From Alphaproteobacteria bacterium (GTDB lineage Bacteria; Pseudomonadota; Alphaproteobacteria; Caulobacterales; Parvularculaceae): 64,000 bases of DNA. The position numbers were made by a program, and so were the translations under genes. Below are positions 54,240 to 64,000 of the stretch, in pieces (positions within the stretch are counted from its first letter, which is position 1; each line of letters starts with the position of its first letter). The notes below the pieces were generated by a model. It was not told the DNA's origin. It saw nothing but the letters and a program-made list of their open reading frames with translations, and made no database searches. The stretch is from NCBI GenBank assembly GCA_016125425.1, contig WGLT01000002.1, positions 248,001 to 312,000 on the forward strand. The letters run 5' to 3'.

Positions 54240-55574
54240 ATGACCAAAAGCTTGCGATTTCTTCTGACGGTTATTGCGGTCGCGTCTGCGATGATGAGCG
54301 CGGCCTATGCGCGCGTGCAGATCGACATCACCAAGGGAACGGTCGAGCCGATGCCGATCGCCGTTCCCGAATTCATTTCGAGCAGCGACCAGACGGCCGG
54401 CGTCAGCCGCGACCTCACGGGCGTCGTCATGGCCGATCTTGATCGCTCCGGGCTATTCGCCGTCATCGACCAGCGCGCCTATATCGAAAATCTCACCAGC
54501 GTGAACGTGCGTCCGAAATTCGCCGACTGGCGGCTGATCAACGCCCAGGTGCTCGTCGTCGGCGAGGTGACGCAGCTCGATGACGGGCGGATCGAAGTCG
54601 CAACGCGCGTCTGGGACGTCTATGGCGACGAACAGCTTGGCGCGGTTTCCTTCAAAACGCCGGCCGACAACTGGCGGCGCGCGGCGCACAAGGTCGCCGA
54701 TTATGTCTACAAGGCCTTGACGGGCGAGAGCGGCTATTTCGATACGCGCATCGTCTTCGTGCATGAAAGCGGCCCGAAACAGCATAAAGTCAAGCGGCTG
54801 ATGATCATGGATCAGGACGGCGCCAATCCGGCGCCGCTGACCGACGGCCTCAACTATCAGGCGCTGACGCCGCGCTTCTCGCCGACGCAACAGCAGATCA
54901 CCTATATGGCGCTGTTCGATAACAAGCCGGGCCAGGTCTATCTCTTCAACATCGAAACCGGCGAGCAGGAGCAGCTCGGCACGTTCCGCGGCATGACGTT
55001 CGCGCCGCGCTTCTCGCCGGACGGCACGCAGGTGCTCTTGTCGATGGAGCGGGGCGGCAATTCCGATGTTTTCAAGATGGACCTTGCGACCCGGCGTCTG
55101 ACGCGTCTGACCGACAATCCCGCGGTCGACGTGTCTCCCACCATGTCGCCGGACGGCAAACGCATCGCCTTCACGTCAGACCGCGGCGGCACGCCCCAGA
55201 TCTATGTGATGAATGCGGACGGTTCGGACCAGAAACGCATCACTTTCGGGCAGGGGCGGTATATGACGCCGGTCTGGTCGCCGCGGGGCGATCTCATCGC
55301 CTTCACCCGCCAATATGAGGGTCAGTTCTATATCGGCGTCATCCGTCCCGACGGCACGGGGGAGCGGCTGTTGACGCAAAGCTATCTCGATGAAGGGCCG
55401 ACCTGGGCGCCGAACGGCCGGGTGATCATGTTCTACCGGGAGACGCCGACGCGGGCCGACGGTTCGGGCGGGGAGGATTCGCTCTGGTCGGTGGACCTGA
55501 CGGGCCGCAATCTGCGGCGGATACGGACCCCCGGAGAGGCCTCCGACCCCGCCTGGTCGCCGCTTTTGCCCTAG
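54240..55574 (+). CDS. tolB: Tol-Pal system periplasmic protein TolB
   Basis: A 444-residue protein with a signal peptide (cleavage near MMSAAYARVQ), an N-terminal TolB domain (IAVPEFISSSDQTAGVSRDL) and a C-terminal six-bladed beta-propeller of TolB/WD40-like repeats (PRFSPDGTQVLLSMERGGNSD, PTMSPDGKRIAFTSDRGGTP, PVWSPRGDLIAFTRQYEG). It shuttles between TolA and Pal. Length matches the family. Confidence 0.98.
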   Translation: MTKSLRFLLTVIAVASAMMSAAYARVQIDITKGTVEPMPIAVPEFISSSDQTAGVSRDLTGVVMADLDRSGLFAVIDQRAYIENLTSVNVRPKFADWRLINAQVLVVGEVTQLDDGRIEVATRVWDVYGDEQLGAVSFKTPADNWRRAAHKVADYVYKALTGESGYFDTRIVFVHESGPKQHKVKRLMIMDQDGANPAPLTDGLNYQALTPRFSPTQQQITYMALFDNKPGQVYLFNIETGEQEQLGTFRGMTFAPRFSPDGTQVLLSMERGGNSDVFKMDLATRRLTRLTDNPAVDVSPTMSPDGKRIAFTSDRGGTPQIYVMNADGSDQKRITFGQGRYMTPVWSPRGDLIAFTRQYEGQFYIGVIRPDGTGERLLTQSYLDEGPTWAPNGRVIMFYRETPTRADGSGGEDSLWSVDLTGRNLRRIRTPGEASDPAWSPLLP

Positions 55575-55687
55575 ACGGGACGCGGCGCGGGCCGATTCGC
55601 GCAGAGCGGGCGCCGTAACCGAAAATTCATTCCTCAGCCGGAATGCGCGCGCTTGATCGCCGCGACGGCGCCCGCTACGATTCATGC

Positions 55688-55715
55688 ATTGGTTAAACTT
55701 CGTGGTATAACCAAT
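55688..55715. promoter_or_regulatory. Interrupted palindrome upstream of pal
   Basis: ATTGGTTA (55688-55695) and TAACCAAT (55708-55715) are perfect inverted repeats around a 12-bp centre, in the 273-bp tolB-pal gap and 133 bp before the pal ATG. The site is AT-rich and carries a TATAAC -10-like hexamer (55706-55711) at its right arm, so it may be an operator over a pal promoter. Confidence 0.5.
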
Positions 55716-55847
55716 AAACAAACGCAACGATGCGGGCGTAGTCTCCCGCATAAAGACGCGCGCGTTGCGGCGCAGAAATTGAGGGGCTGAAGGCGGGGGC
55801 GCGCTCGCAAAGCCCGGTCGAATGGCAAAGTGGAGCACGGCAAGAAA

Positions 55848-56357
55848 ATGGCTATCAAAGCGGTTCTGAAATATGCGGGCGCTGCGGGAATGCTCGCTCT
55901 TTTGGCGGCCTGCGCAAGCACGGCAGGGCCGGACGTCAATGCGGCGTCGAATGACACGACGGCGGCCACTCAGCCCGCCGGTCCGACGCCGGGCAGCGAA
56001 GCTGATTTCGAACAGAATGCGGGTCACCGCGTTTTCTTCGCGTATGATCAGTACACGCTGACCCCGCAGGCGCAGGCGACGCTCGCCCGTCAGGCGGCTT
56101 GGCTCAAGCAATATCCGGACACGAAGATTCTCATCGCCGGCAATTGCGACGAGCGCGGCACGCGCGAATACAACCTTGCGCTCGGCGCCCGCCGGGCCGA
56201 AGCGGCGCGCGCCTATCTGGTGAATATGGGCGTTGACGCCTCGCGCATCACGACGGTCTCCTACGGCAAAGAGCGCCCGCTCGATCCGCGCTCGACCGAG
56301 GAAGCCTGGGCGGTCAACCGCAACGCCACGACGACGCTGCGCACGACCGGCTCGTAA
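55848..56357 (+). CDS. pal: Peptidoglycan-associated lipoprotein Pal
   Basis: A 169-residue lipoprotein. The signal ends in the lipobox LLAACAS; a short Ala/Thr/Pro linker is followed by the OmpA-like domain with DQYTLTPQAQATLARQA, ILIAGNCDERGTREYNLALG and VNMGVDASRITTVSYGKERP. It anchors the outer membrane to peptidoglycan and binds TolB. The ATG at 55848 gives the proper signal sequence. A terminator follows. Confidence 0.98.
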   Translation: MAIKAVLKYAGAAGMLALLAACASTAGPDVNAASNDTTAATQPAGPTPGSEADFEQNAGHRVFFAYDQYTLTPQAQATLARQAAWLKQYPDTKILIAGNCDERGTREYNLALGARRAEAARAYLVNMGVDASRITTVSYGKERPLDPRSTEEAWAVNRNATTTLRTTGS

Positions 56358-56383
56358 AGACCGGCAAGGCGAAAAGTTCGCAA

Positions 56384-56416
56384 GCGCGCCGGCGGCGATC
56401 GCCGGCGCGCTTTTTT
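56384..56416 (+). terminator. Rho-independent terminator of pal
   Basis: A perfect 11-bp stem GCGCGCCGGCG/CGCCGGCGCGC with a 5-base loop is followed by six T residues (56411-56416), 26 bp after the pal stop. Confidence 0.93.
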
Positions 56417-56587
56417 CTGCGCTCTGAGGCGCGCCCCGCGCCGCCGGATTTCGCCATTATTTTGTCGCAGGCCGCCGCTAAGGGATCGGTCGCGCCAGTG
56501 TGGCCCCCGCCGAAGAATGCCGATAAAATCTCGAGAAGAATGACGCCCGCCCGGTCTTGGGCCCTGGATCGATCGAAAGGTTTCATC

Positions 56588-57424
56588 ATGCGACACGTGA
56601 TCCGCGCAGTTCTGTTTTCGGGGGCGCTCGCCATTGCGGCGGCGGCGCCGGCGGCGGCGGCGTCGACCAAAGACAGGGTGGAGGCGCTGGAGAAAGCGGT
56701 CGCGGATCTTCAGGCGCGCGCGCCCGCCGCTGCGGACTCCGCGGTCAAGATCAATCAGCTCCAGGAGGAGATCCAGCAGCTTACCGGCCGCGTCGAGGAT
56801 CTGTCGCATCAGCTCGATCTCGCCAATGCGCGGCTCGACGCGATCTCGGCGGCGCTTTCGGGCGGCGCGTCCGGCGCAGCCATGACCGCGCCGGGATCGC
56901 CGGCGGCCTCGGGCGGACCTGTCGATCTCGCGGGGGGCGATGCGATCGCGGCGCAGATTCAGCAATCCGGCGCCGGTCCGGCGGCCGGGAGCGCCGCGCC
57001 GCGCGCAAGCGGCGACGAAGCCGAGATCGCTCTTCCCGACGATCCCAATCAAGCCTTCGATTACGCATCCTCCTTTCTTCTGCGCGGCGATTATCAAGGC
57101 GCCCAGAAAGCGTTCGAGCTTTACCTGAAGCGCTATCCGAACCAGCCGAGAAGCGCCGACGCGCAATTCCGGCTCGGGGAGATCTATCTTGCGACCGGCG
57201 CCAATGCGAACGCCGCTGACGCCTTCATCGCGCACATCAAGAAATATCCGAATGATCCGCATGCGGCTGAAGCCTATCTGAAGCTCGGAACCGCCTTTTC
57301 GCGCATGCAGCAGCCCGACCAGGCCTGCAAAGTCTTCAAATCGCTGAAAGTGAAATTTCCGAACGCTTCGCCCGCCGTTCTCCAGCGCACCGACGCGGAA
57401 ATGGCGCGCATAAATTGCAGATAG
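56588..57424 (+). CDS. cpoB: Cell-division coordinator CpoB (YbgF)
   Basis: From the ATG at 56588 the 278-residue product has a signal peptide (MRHVIRAVLFSGALAIAAAA), an N-terminal coiled coil (~30-95: RVEALEKAVADLQ, LQEEIQQLTGRVEDLSHQL), a Ser/Ala/Gly linker, and C-terminal TPR repeats (~155-275: AFDYASSFLLRGDYQGAQKA, RLGEIYLATGANANAADAF, KLGTAFSRMQQPDQACKVF). CpoB binds TolA and tunes PBP1B during constriction. It lies after the pal terminator and so needs its own promoter or read-through. Confidence 0.95.
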   Translation: MRHVIRAVLFSGALAIAAAAPAAAASTKDRVEALEKAVADLQARAPAAADSAVKINQLQEEIQQLTGRVEDLSHQLDLANARLDAISAALSGGASGAAMTAPGSPAASGGPVDLAGGDAIAAQIQQSGAGPAAGSAAPRASGDEAEIALPDDPNQAFDYASSFLLRGDYQGAQKAFELYLKRYPNQPRSADAQFRLGEIYLATGANANAADAFIAHIKKYPNDPHAAEAYLKLGTAFSRMQQPDQACKVFKSLKVKFPNASPAVLQRTDAEMARINCR

Positions 57425-57437
57425 CCGGGCGGCCCGC

Positions 57438-58712
57438 ATGAGCGGGGCCGCTCATCCGATCGGCGCGGAGGAGTTCGCAGCGAAAATCGACGCGCTCGGC
57501 GCGCCCCGGCGCGTCGTTCTCGCCGTTTCGGGCGGGCCGGACTCGATGGCGCTGGCGCGTCTCGCCGCCGCGGCGGGCATGGGCGCGCGCGCTCTCGCGG
57601 TCACGGTCGATCACGGACTTCGCCCCGAATCCCGCGCCGAAGCGGAGCAGGCGGGCGCCTGGTGCCGCGCGGCGGGTCTTGAACACCGCATCCTCTTTTG
57701 GCGCGGCGAAAAACCGGAAACGGGCGTGCAGGCGGCGGCGCGGCAGGCGCGCTACCGCCTTCTCGCCGGGCTCGCCGCCCGCGAAGGCTATGATGCGATC
57801 CTGACGGGCCACACCGCCGACGATCAGGCGGAGACGGCGTTCATGCGTCTCGCCCGCGGCGCGGGGCCGGCGGGGCTCGCGGCCATGAGGGCGGAAAGGC
57901 GCGTCGCCGCCGGGGCGGAGGCGCCGGTTCGGCTCTTGCGTCCGCTGCTCGACTTCGCACGCGCGCGCATCGACGCGACGCTCGCTGCGTTCGGCCAGGC
58001 GCGGATTGATGATCCGTCTAATGACGAACCGGGATTTGAGCGCGTCAGAACGCGCGCGCTGATCGCCGCGCTCGAAGAGGGAGGGCTGCTGACGCGCGAG
58101 GCGCTCCTGCGCGCGGCGGCGCGCGCGCGCGCGGCGGCCGACCGCCTCGGCGCGCAGGACCGCGCCCTGTTCGATGCGGCGGGCGGGGTATTCCACCGCC
58201 TCGGCTGGGCGCGGCTCGACAGAGCCGGCGCCGCGCCCGCTTCGCTTCTTACGCGCCTTATCCATGCGGCGGGCGCGGGCGAGTTCGCGCCCTCGCGCGC
58301 CGACGCCGCCGAAGCGCTCGCGCAGGCTCTTGCGCGCGGCCGGGCGACGCTCGGCGGCGCGCTTCTCATTCGCGAAGGGGGCGGGCTGTTGATCGCGCGC
58401 GAACCGGCGGCGCTGCTCGGACGGGCGGGGGTCGCCCCGCTCGCGCCGGTCGAAATCGCCCCGGGCGGGCGGGCGCTCTGGGACCGGCGGTTTATTCTCG
58501 AGAACCGGGGCGAACGGCCGGTCCGCATCTGCGCCTTCGGCGAGCGTCCGGGCCCCTGGCGGGCGCTTTACGGGGCGCCGCCCGAAGCCATGGCGGCGGC
58601 GCCGGCGGTTCTCGCCGCAAGCGGGCCCGCCCTCGCCGACGGCTGGCCCGGCCTGCGCGCCGTCTGTCTCCTGGCCGAGCGATTTGACGGCGCCGTGCTG
58701 AGGTTTTCTTAA
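57438..58712 (+). CDS. tilS: tRNA(Ile)-lysidine synthetase TilS
   Basis: A 424-residue N-type ATP pyrophosphatase with the PP-loop VLAVSGGPDSMALARLA, VTVDHGLRPESRAEAE, ILTGHTADDQAETAFMRLARG and RPLLDFARARIDATLAAFG. It modifies C34 of tRNA-Ile(CAU) to lysidine, so it is essential. The C-terminal part is Ala/Arg-rich and diverged. It starts 14 bp after cpoB and precedes ftsH, the conserved order. Confidence 0.95.
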   Translation: MSGAAHPIGAEEFAAKIDALGAPRRVVLAVSGGPDSMALARLAAAAGMGARALAVTVDHGLRPESRAEAEQAGAWCRAAGLEHRILFWRGEKPETGVQAAARQARYRLLAGLAAREGYDAILTGHTADDQAETAFMRLARGAGPAGLAAMRAERRVAAGAEAPVRLLRPLLDFARARIDATLAAFGQARIDDPSNDEPGFERVRTRALIAALEEGGLLTREALLRAAARARAAADRLGAQDRALFDAAGGVFHRLGWARLDRAGAAPASLLTRLIHAAGAGEFAPSRADAAEALAQALARGRATLGGALLIREGGGLLIAREPAALLGRAGVAPLAPVEIAPGGRALWDRRFILENRGERPVRICAFGERPGPWRALYGAPPEAMAAAPAVLAASGPALADGWPGLRAVCLLAERFDGAVLRFS

Positions 58713-58826
58713 GATTGACGCTTTTGTGATCGCCCCCCATGGCGCCCGGCTTTCTTAACTCCTATGTTCTAGCCTGAACCCTGCAGGGGCGCGACGAAAG
58801 TTTGGTTCCGCGCCAAGGACTTATTG

Positions 58827-60743
<1,917 letters not shown>

Positions 60744-60748
60744 CAAAG

Positions 60749-60774
60749 AACGCCGCCGCAAGGCGGCGTTTTTT
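60749..60774 (+). terminator. Rho-independent terminator of ftsH
   Basis: A 9-bp stem AACGCCGCC/GGCGGCGTT with a GCAA tetraloop is followed by TTTT (six T in all with the stem end), 5 bp after the ftsH stop. The next gene begins only 18 bp later. Confidence 0.93.
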
Positions 60775-60791
60775 GCGAGAGGAGACGAGCC

Positions 60792-61178
60792 ATGGCGAAG
60801 GTTCTCGGCGTCGGCGGCGTATTCGTGAAATCTCCGGACCCGGCGGCGCTGAGGGCCTGGTATGCGCGCGTGCTCGATTTCGACATTCTCGACTGGGGCG
60901 GCGCCGTCTTCTCGCCGGACGCCATGGCGTCGAAAGCAGGGGCGGGCGTCGTCTGGTCCGCCTTCGACGCCGATACGAATTATTTCGCGTCGTCGACGGC
61001 GGATGTCATGATCAACCTCATCGTCGACGACCTTGACGACATGCTTGAGCGCTGCCGGCGCGAAGGCGTCGAGCCCGAACAGATACTGCTCGACGAGCCG
61101 AGCGGGCGCTTCGCGCACATCATGGATCCGGACGGCGTGAAGATCGAACTCTGGGAGCCGAAGCCGATCGGGGCCTGA
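60792..61178 (+). CDS. VOC-family protein (glyoxalase/bleomycin-resistance fold)
   Basis: A 128-residue protein preceded by GAGGAG. It has GGVFVKSPDPAALRAWYARVLDF, SSTADVMINLIVDDLDDML and FAHIMDPDGVKIELWEPK, the paired beta-alpha-beta motifs of the vicinal oxygen chelate superfamily. Glu is kept at the C-terminal metal position, but the N-terminal His is not obvious, so catalytic activity is uncertain. It is distinct from gloA in this window. Confidence 0.88.
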   Translation: MAKVLGVGGVFVKSPDPAALRAWYARVLDFDILDWGGAVFSPDAMASKAGAGVVWSAFDADTNYFASSTADVMINLIVDDLDDMLERCRREGVEPEQILLDEPSGRFAHIMDPDGVKIELWEPKPIGA

Positions 61179-61359
61179 GCGTCCGTTCGACCCGGGCTAT
61201 TCTCACTTTTTCCCTTCGCGATCAGCGCTCCGTCCGCCCTCGGAGCGACGCTCGGGCGGCTGAGGATATAAAATCAAGGAACATCAATATGTTAGCGTTG
61301 GCGCTGCGACGATCTGTCCGTTTTTCCTTGCGATCGTTAAATTTTGTTAGTAATTTCAA

Positions 61360-61377
61360 TTCGGACGATCGTCCGAA
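61360..61377. promoter_or_regulatory. Perfect 18-bp palindrome upstream of the PEP-CTERM gene
   Basis: TTCGGACGATCGTCCGAA reads the same on both strands and lies 48 bp before the start codon in an AT-rich promoter-like stretch. Its size and symmetry fit an operator for a dimeric regulator (LuxR- or TetR-like). No regulator gene is adjacent. Confidence 0.6.
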
Positions 61378-61400
61378 CCTGATTGGCGCCGATCGTTCCG

Positions 61401-61420
61401 TGGGGAGATTTGGGGAGATT
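61401..61420 (+). repeat. Tandem duplication of the ribosome-binding region
   Basis: TGGGGAGATT occurs twice in tandem (61401-61410, 61411-61420), giving two GGGGAG sites before the ATG at 61425. The second has 7-nt spacing and is the functional candidate. Confidence 0.7.
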
Positions 61421-61424
61421 TTGA

Positions 61425-62414
61425 ATGCGTTCATTCAAGTTCGTGCTCGGCGCGTGCGCCGCAGCGGCTGCAATCGCGTCGACCGACGCGAGCGCTTCGC
61501 TTACGGCGTTCCAGAGCTATAACGGCAACTACGCCCTGTCGACAGACGGCTGGGGCGGATTGGACGGGATGGGCGTTATCAGCGCATCCGTTCCGGCGGG
61601 CTCCACCGTCGTCGCAGCTTATCTTTATACGGCGACGCAGAATTTTAGCGGCGTTCCCACGACGGTGACGCTTGACGGAAACGCCGTCACCTACACGGCC
61701 TCGTTTCCGAACGCCACCGCGTGCTGCACGCTTTCGTCGCACAGGGCCGATGTGACGTCGATCGTCCAGGCGGCTGTCGGCGGCGGCGGCGGCGTCTTCG
61801 ATTTCAACATCAATGAAGGCGGCGACAACAGCGCTATCGACGGCAGCGCCCTCGTCGTCGTTTACAGCAACCCGTCGCTGCCTGAAGCGACGGTCGGCTT
61901 GCTCGACGGTTTCGCCTCCGTGACCGGCGACACCACGTCGATCAACTTCGCCGACCCGCTCGATCCCACCCAAGCCGGGTTTTTCGCGCAAATGGTGATC
62001 GGCGACAATTTCAGCTGTTGCAATCAGCGGTCGACGATCAATGTGAACGGTCAGCTTTTGACTGAGAACGCCGGCAATTTCGATGACGGCGAGGATCTGG
62101 CCAACGGGTCGCTGATCACCGTCGGCAGTTTCGATGATCCCTTCTCGCCGACGAACCCGAGCTATGACGACGATCACGAGAAATATGATCTGACGCCGTT
62201 CATTACGCTGGGCGACACCTCGATCACGGTCGATACGATCAACGCCTCGCAAGACGACAACATTTTCTTCGCGGGCTTTTACGTGTCCGGCATCGCCGGC
62301 ATCAACGAACCGCCCCCGCCGCCAGTGAACGAAGTGCCGGTCCCGGCTGCGATCTGGCTCTTCGGCGCCGGCATCGCCGGTCTTGGGGCGCGGCTCCGCA
62401 AAAAGAAGGCTTGA
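61425..62414 (+). CDS. Secreted PEP-CTERM-type (VPxPAAxWLFGxG) protein
   Basis: A 329-residue exported protein: signal peptide (MRSFKFVLGACAAAAAIASTDASA), a large beta-rich body with paired cysteines (ATACCTLSSHRADVTSIVQA and DNFSCCNQRSTINVNGQ), and a C-terminal tripartite sorting signal: Pro-rich spacer, VPVPAAIWLFGAGIAGLGA helix, basic RLRKKKA. This is the VPxPAA variant of PEP-CTERM, recognised by an exosortase that cleaves and transfers the protein to the surface or a polysaccharide. The body resembles DUF3344-like secreted proteins by its DVTS motif. No exosortase lies in this window. Confidence 0.88.
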   Translation: MRSFKFVLGACAAAAAIASTDASASLTAFQSYNGNYALSTDGWGGLDGMGVISASVPAGSTVVAAYLYTATQNFSGVPTTVTLDGNAVTYTASFPNATACCTLSSHRADVTSIVQAAVGGGGGVFDFNINEGGDNSAIDGSALVVVYSNPSLPEATVGLLDGFASVTGDTTSINFADPLDPTQAGFFAQMVIGDNFSCCNQRSTINVNGQLLTENAGNFDDGEDLANGSLITVGSFDDPFSPTNPSYDDDHEKYDLTPFITLGDTSITVDTINASQDDNIFFAGFYVSGIAGINEPPPPPVNEVPVPAAIWLFGAGIAGLGARLRKKKA

Positions 62415-62500
62415 GCGCGAGCCGCCTGGCCTTGGTCGACTTTCGGCGCCGCCTGCATAATGATCGGGCGGCGCCGTTCTTTTCGCGAAAGGCGACTATC

Positions 62501-63046
62501 ATGGAGCGAGGGAAAATGCGCAGCGTTGCCTTTTTAGCGACCGCGGCGACCTTGATCGCAGTCATGGGCCCCAACGCGGCGCATGCGAAGGCCGATCCGG
62601 AAAAGACCGCCGAAGACAGCCAGACATTCGATAATTGGCGCTACACCTGCGCGCAGGGCGCCTGCCAGGCGGTCCTGACTCTCGCCGACGGAAAAAACGG
62701 CAAGCAGGTCCTCAGCTGGGCCTTTGTCTATGATCCGCAAAACGACCGATTGTCGAGCGTCGTCACCTTGCCGCTCGGCGTCGCCTTGCCGGTCGGCACG
62801 CGCATCGTCGTGAGCGATGAAACGCATTACGACTGGCCCTTCCAGGTGTGCGACGCGGAAGGTTGCCGGGCGGTCGCCGTGATCGACGCGCCGACGGAGA
62901 AAGCCCTGCAAGGCGTCCAAACCGCGTCGGTGCGATTCGTGCCCTATGGCGCGCGCCAGCCGGTCGCGATATCGGCGCCGATGAAGGGGTTTGTCGAAGC
63001 GATCGCCAAGCTCAAGGCGGAAGCCGAAAAGCGAAAAACGCCCTAG
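62501..63046 (+). CDS. Invasion-associated locus B (IalB) family periplasmic protein
   Basis: About 181 residues from the ATG at 62501; the ATG at 62516 is equally good. Signal peptide MRSVAFLATAATLIAVMG ending AHAKA, then TFDNWRYTCAQGACQAVLTL, LPLGVALPVGTRIVVSDE and FQVCDAEGCRAVAVIDAP. The two Cys pairs and the LPLGVxLPxG motif are typical of IalB proteins, which are widespread in free-living alphaproteobacteria despite the name. Function outside Bartonella is unknown. Confidence 0.9.
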   Translation: MERGKMRSVAFLATAATLIAVMGPNAAHAKADPEKTAEDSQTFDNWRYTCAQGACQAVLTLADGKNGKQVLSWAFVYDPQNDRLSSVVTLPLGVALPVGTRIVVSDETHYDWPFQVCDAEGCRAVAVIDAPTEKALQGVQTASVRFVPYGARQPVAISAPMKGFVEAIAKLKAEAEKRKTP

Positions 63047-63120
63047 CCGCGAAACCGCGCAAAGCCGCCGCACGTTGCGGGGCGGTCGCTTCGCGACGGC
63101 GATTGTCCTAGTGTCCGTCC

Positions 63121-63951
63121 ATGAACGGACGAGCCGGCTCCCGCGCTTACCAGATCATGGGCGTTGTCAATGTCACGCCGGATTCCTTTTCCGACGGCGG
63201 CAGTTTTGCGCGCACGAGCGATGCGATCGCGCATGGGCTGAAGCTCGTCGAAGACGGCGCTGACATTCTCGACATTGGCGGCGAGTCGACCCGGCCCGGC
63301 GCCGACGACGTCGGCGAAGCGGAAGAGCTCGCCCGCGTCCTTCCGGTGATCGAAGGCCTTGCGGCTGCGACTGAGGCGCGGATTTCGATCGACACGCGCA
63401 AGCCGGCGGTCGCGCGCGCGGCGATCGCGGCGGGCGCCGAAATCTGGAACGACGTCACCGCATTGACCTATGCGCCGGACAGCCTCGCCGTCGCCGCCGC
63501 GCTCGGCTGCGCGGTCGTGCTCATGCACGCCAAAGGCGCGCCGAAGACAATGCAGATTGATCCGCAGTATGACGATGTCGTCGAAGAAGTGTCGGCCTTT
63601 CTTTCGCGGCGGGTCGAGGCGTGCCTTGCGGGCGGGATCGGCGCCGACAAGCTGATCGTCGATCCGGGGATCGGATTCGGAAAAACGGTCGGGCACAATC
63701 TCGCGCTGCTCGCCGGTCTCAGCCGGCTTGCGGCGATCGGGCCGCCGCTTCTGCTCGGGGCGTCCCGCAAGGCCTTCATCGCCCGCCTTGATCGCGAAGG
63801 CGCGCCCGGCGAGCGGCTGGGCGGCTCGCTCGCGGCGGTCCTCGCGGGCTATGCGCGCGGCGCCCGGATTTTTCGGGTTCACGACGTCGCGGCGACGCGG
63901 CAGGCGCTGGCGGTCGCGAGCGCCATAGAAAAGGCGGAAATCATCCGTTAA
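63121..63951 (+). CDS. folP: Dihydropteroate synthase
   Basis: A 276-residue TIM-barrel enzyme with IMGVVNVTPDSFSDGGSFA (pterin loop), ILDIGGESTRPGADDV, EIWNDVTALTYAPD, LIVDPGIGFGKTVGHNLALL and the C-terminal Arg/His region GARIFRVHDVAATRQAL. It joins pterin pyrophosphate and p-aminobenzoate in folate synthesis and is the sulfonamide target. In related genomes folP follows ftsH directly; here three genes intervene. Confidence 0.97.
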   Translation: MNGRAGSRAYQIMGVVNVTPDSFSDGGSFARTSDAIAHGLKLVEDGADILDIGGESTRPGADDVGEAEELARVLPVIEGLAAATEARISIDTRKPAVARAAIAAGAEIWNDVTALTYAPDSLAVAAALGCAVVLMHAKGAPKTMQIDPQYDDVVEEVSAFLSRRVEACLAGGIGADKLIVDPGIGFGKTVGHNLALLAGLSRLAAIGPPLLLGASRKAFIARLDREGAPGERLGGSLAAVLAGYARGARIFRVHDVAATRQALAVASAIEKAEIIR

Positions 63952-64000
63952 GGCATTATGCAGGCCGCCATGCTAGTCTCGGCGGCCGGAGTGTCTGGAG

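Noticed and set aside
61222-61434. 70-codon minus-strand frame upstream of the PEP-CTERM gene
   Set aside because: It spans the 18-bp palindrome and duplicated ribosome site, has no ribosome site of its own and no similarity.

Overview
The window is GC-rich, gene-dense chromosome of an alphaproteobacterium. Support comes from gene content and order: dnaK-dnaJ, glnK-amt, a short FtsK, ruvCAB-ybgC-tolQRAB-pal-cpoB-tilS-ftsH, hppA, nth-pyrF, an IalB-family protein, and a five-gene ceramide module of the type known from Caulobacter. A Hyphomicrobiales-like or Caulobacter-like host is my inference; no rRNA or tRNA is present to place it further. I see no insertion sequence, prophage, CRISPR array or rRNA operon.

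Layout. 1-2151 (minus): the N-terminal part of a PAS/histidine kinase cut by the left edge, then comM. 2363-5571 (plus): two overlapping paralogous genes, each encoding a TIR-like domain, one membrane helix, a low-complexity linker and an FGE/sulfatase-modifying-factor domain. 5876-12671: dnaK, dnaJ, a small membrane protein, a GNAT enzyme, dapB, a retropepsin-like protease and a UbiH-type hydroxylase. 12783-17049: a TorF-type porin facing away from glnK, amt and a second, divergent Amt paralogue. 17120-23172: ftsK, a FemAB/CelD-like acyltransferase translationally coupled to a JmjC/cupin_8 oxygenase, and AMP nucleosidase.

23179-29956 (minus) is the most distinctive metabolic block: a glutaminyl cyclase, then a compact sphingolipid set of ceramide synthase (bcerS), a DUF2141 secreted protein, serine palmitoyltransferase (spt), a dedicated acyl carrier protein, a ceramide reductase (cerR) and an acyl-ACP synthetase. 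A gene-free stretch of about 0.8 kb separates it from hppA. 33329-42034 holds HAD hydrolase, threonine aldolase, hemH, an Aas-like acyl ligase, beta-carbonic anhydrase, DUF378, fasciclin, an XRE-cupin regulator, pyrF and nth.

42156-49789: a secreted amidohydrolase, DUF2244, small membrane protein, gloA, O-methyltransferase, a thiE-like gene, a Sel1 protein and ruvCAB. 49838-60743: a multi-spanning membrane protein, ybgC, the complete Tol-Pal envelope system, cpoB, tilS and ftsH. 60792-63951: a VOC protein, a PEP-CTERM-type secreted protein with a perfect 18-bp palindrome upstream, an IalB-family protein and folP.

The strongest leads are the tandem TIR-TM-FGE pair, in which the two copies have lost complementary motifs, and the compact ceramide locus with an embedded DUF2141 gene. 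Others are the divergent second Amt, the coupled FemAB-like/JmjC pair, the imperfect inverted repeat between dnaK and dnaJ, and several palindromic operator candidates.
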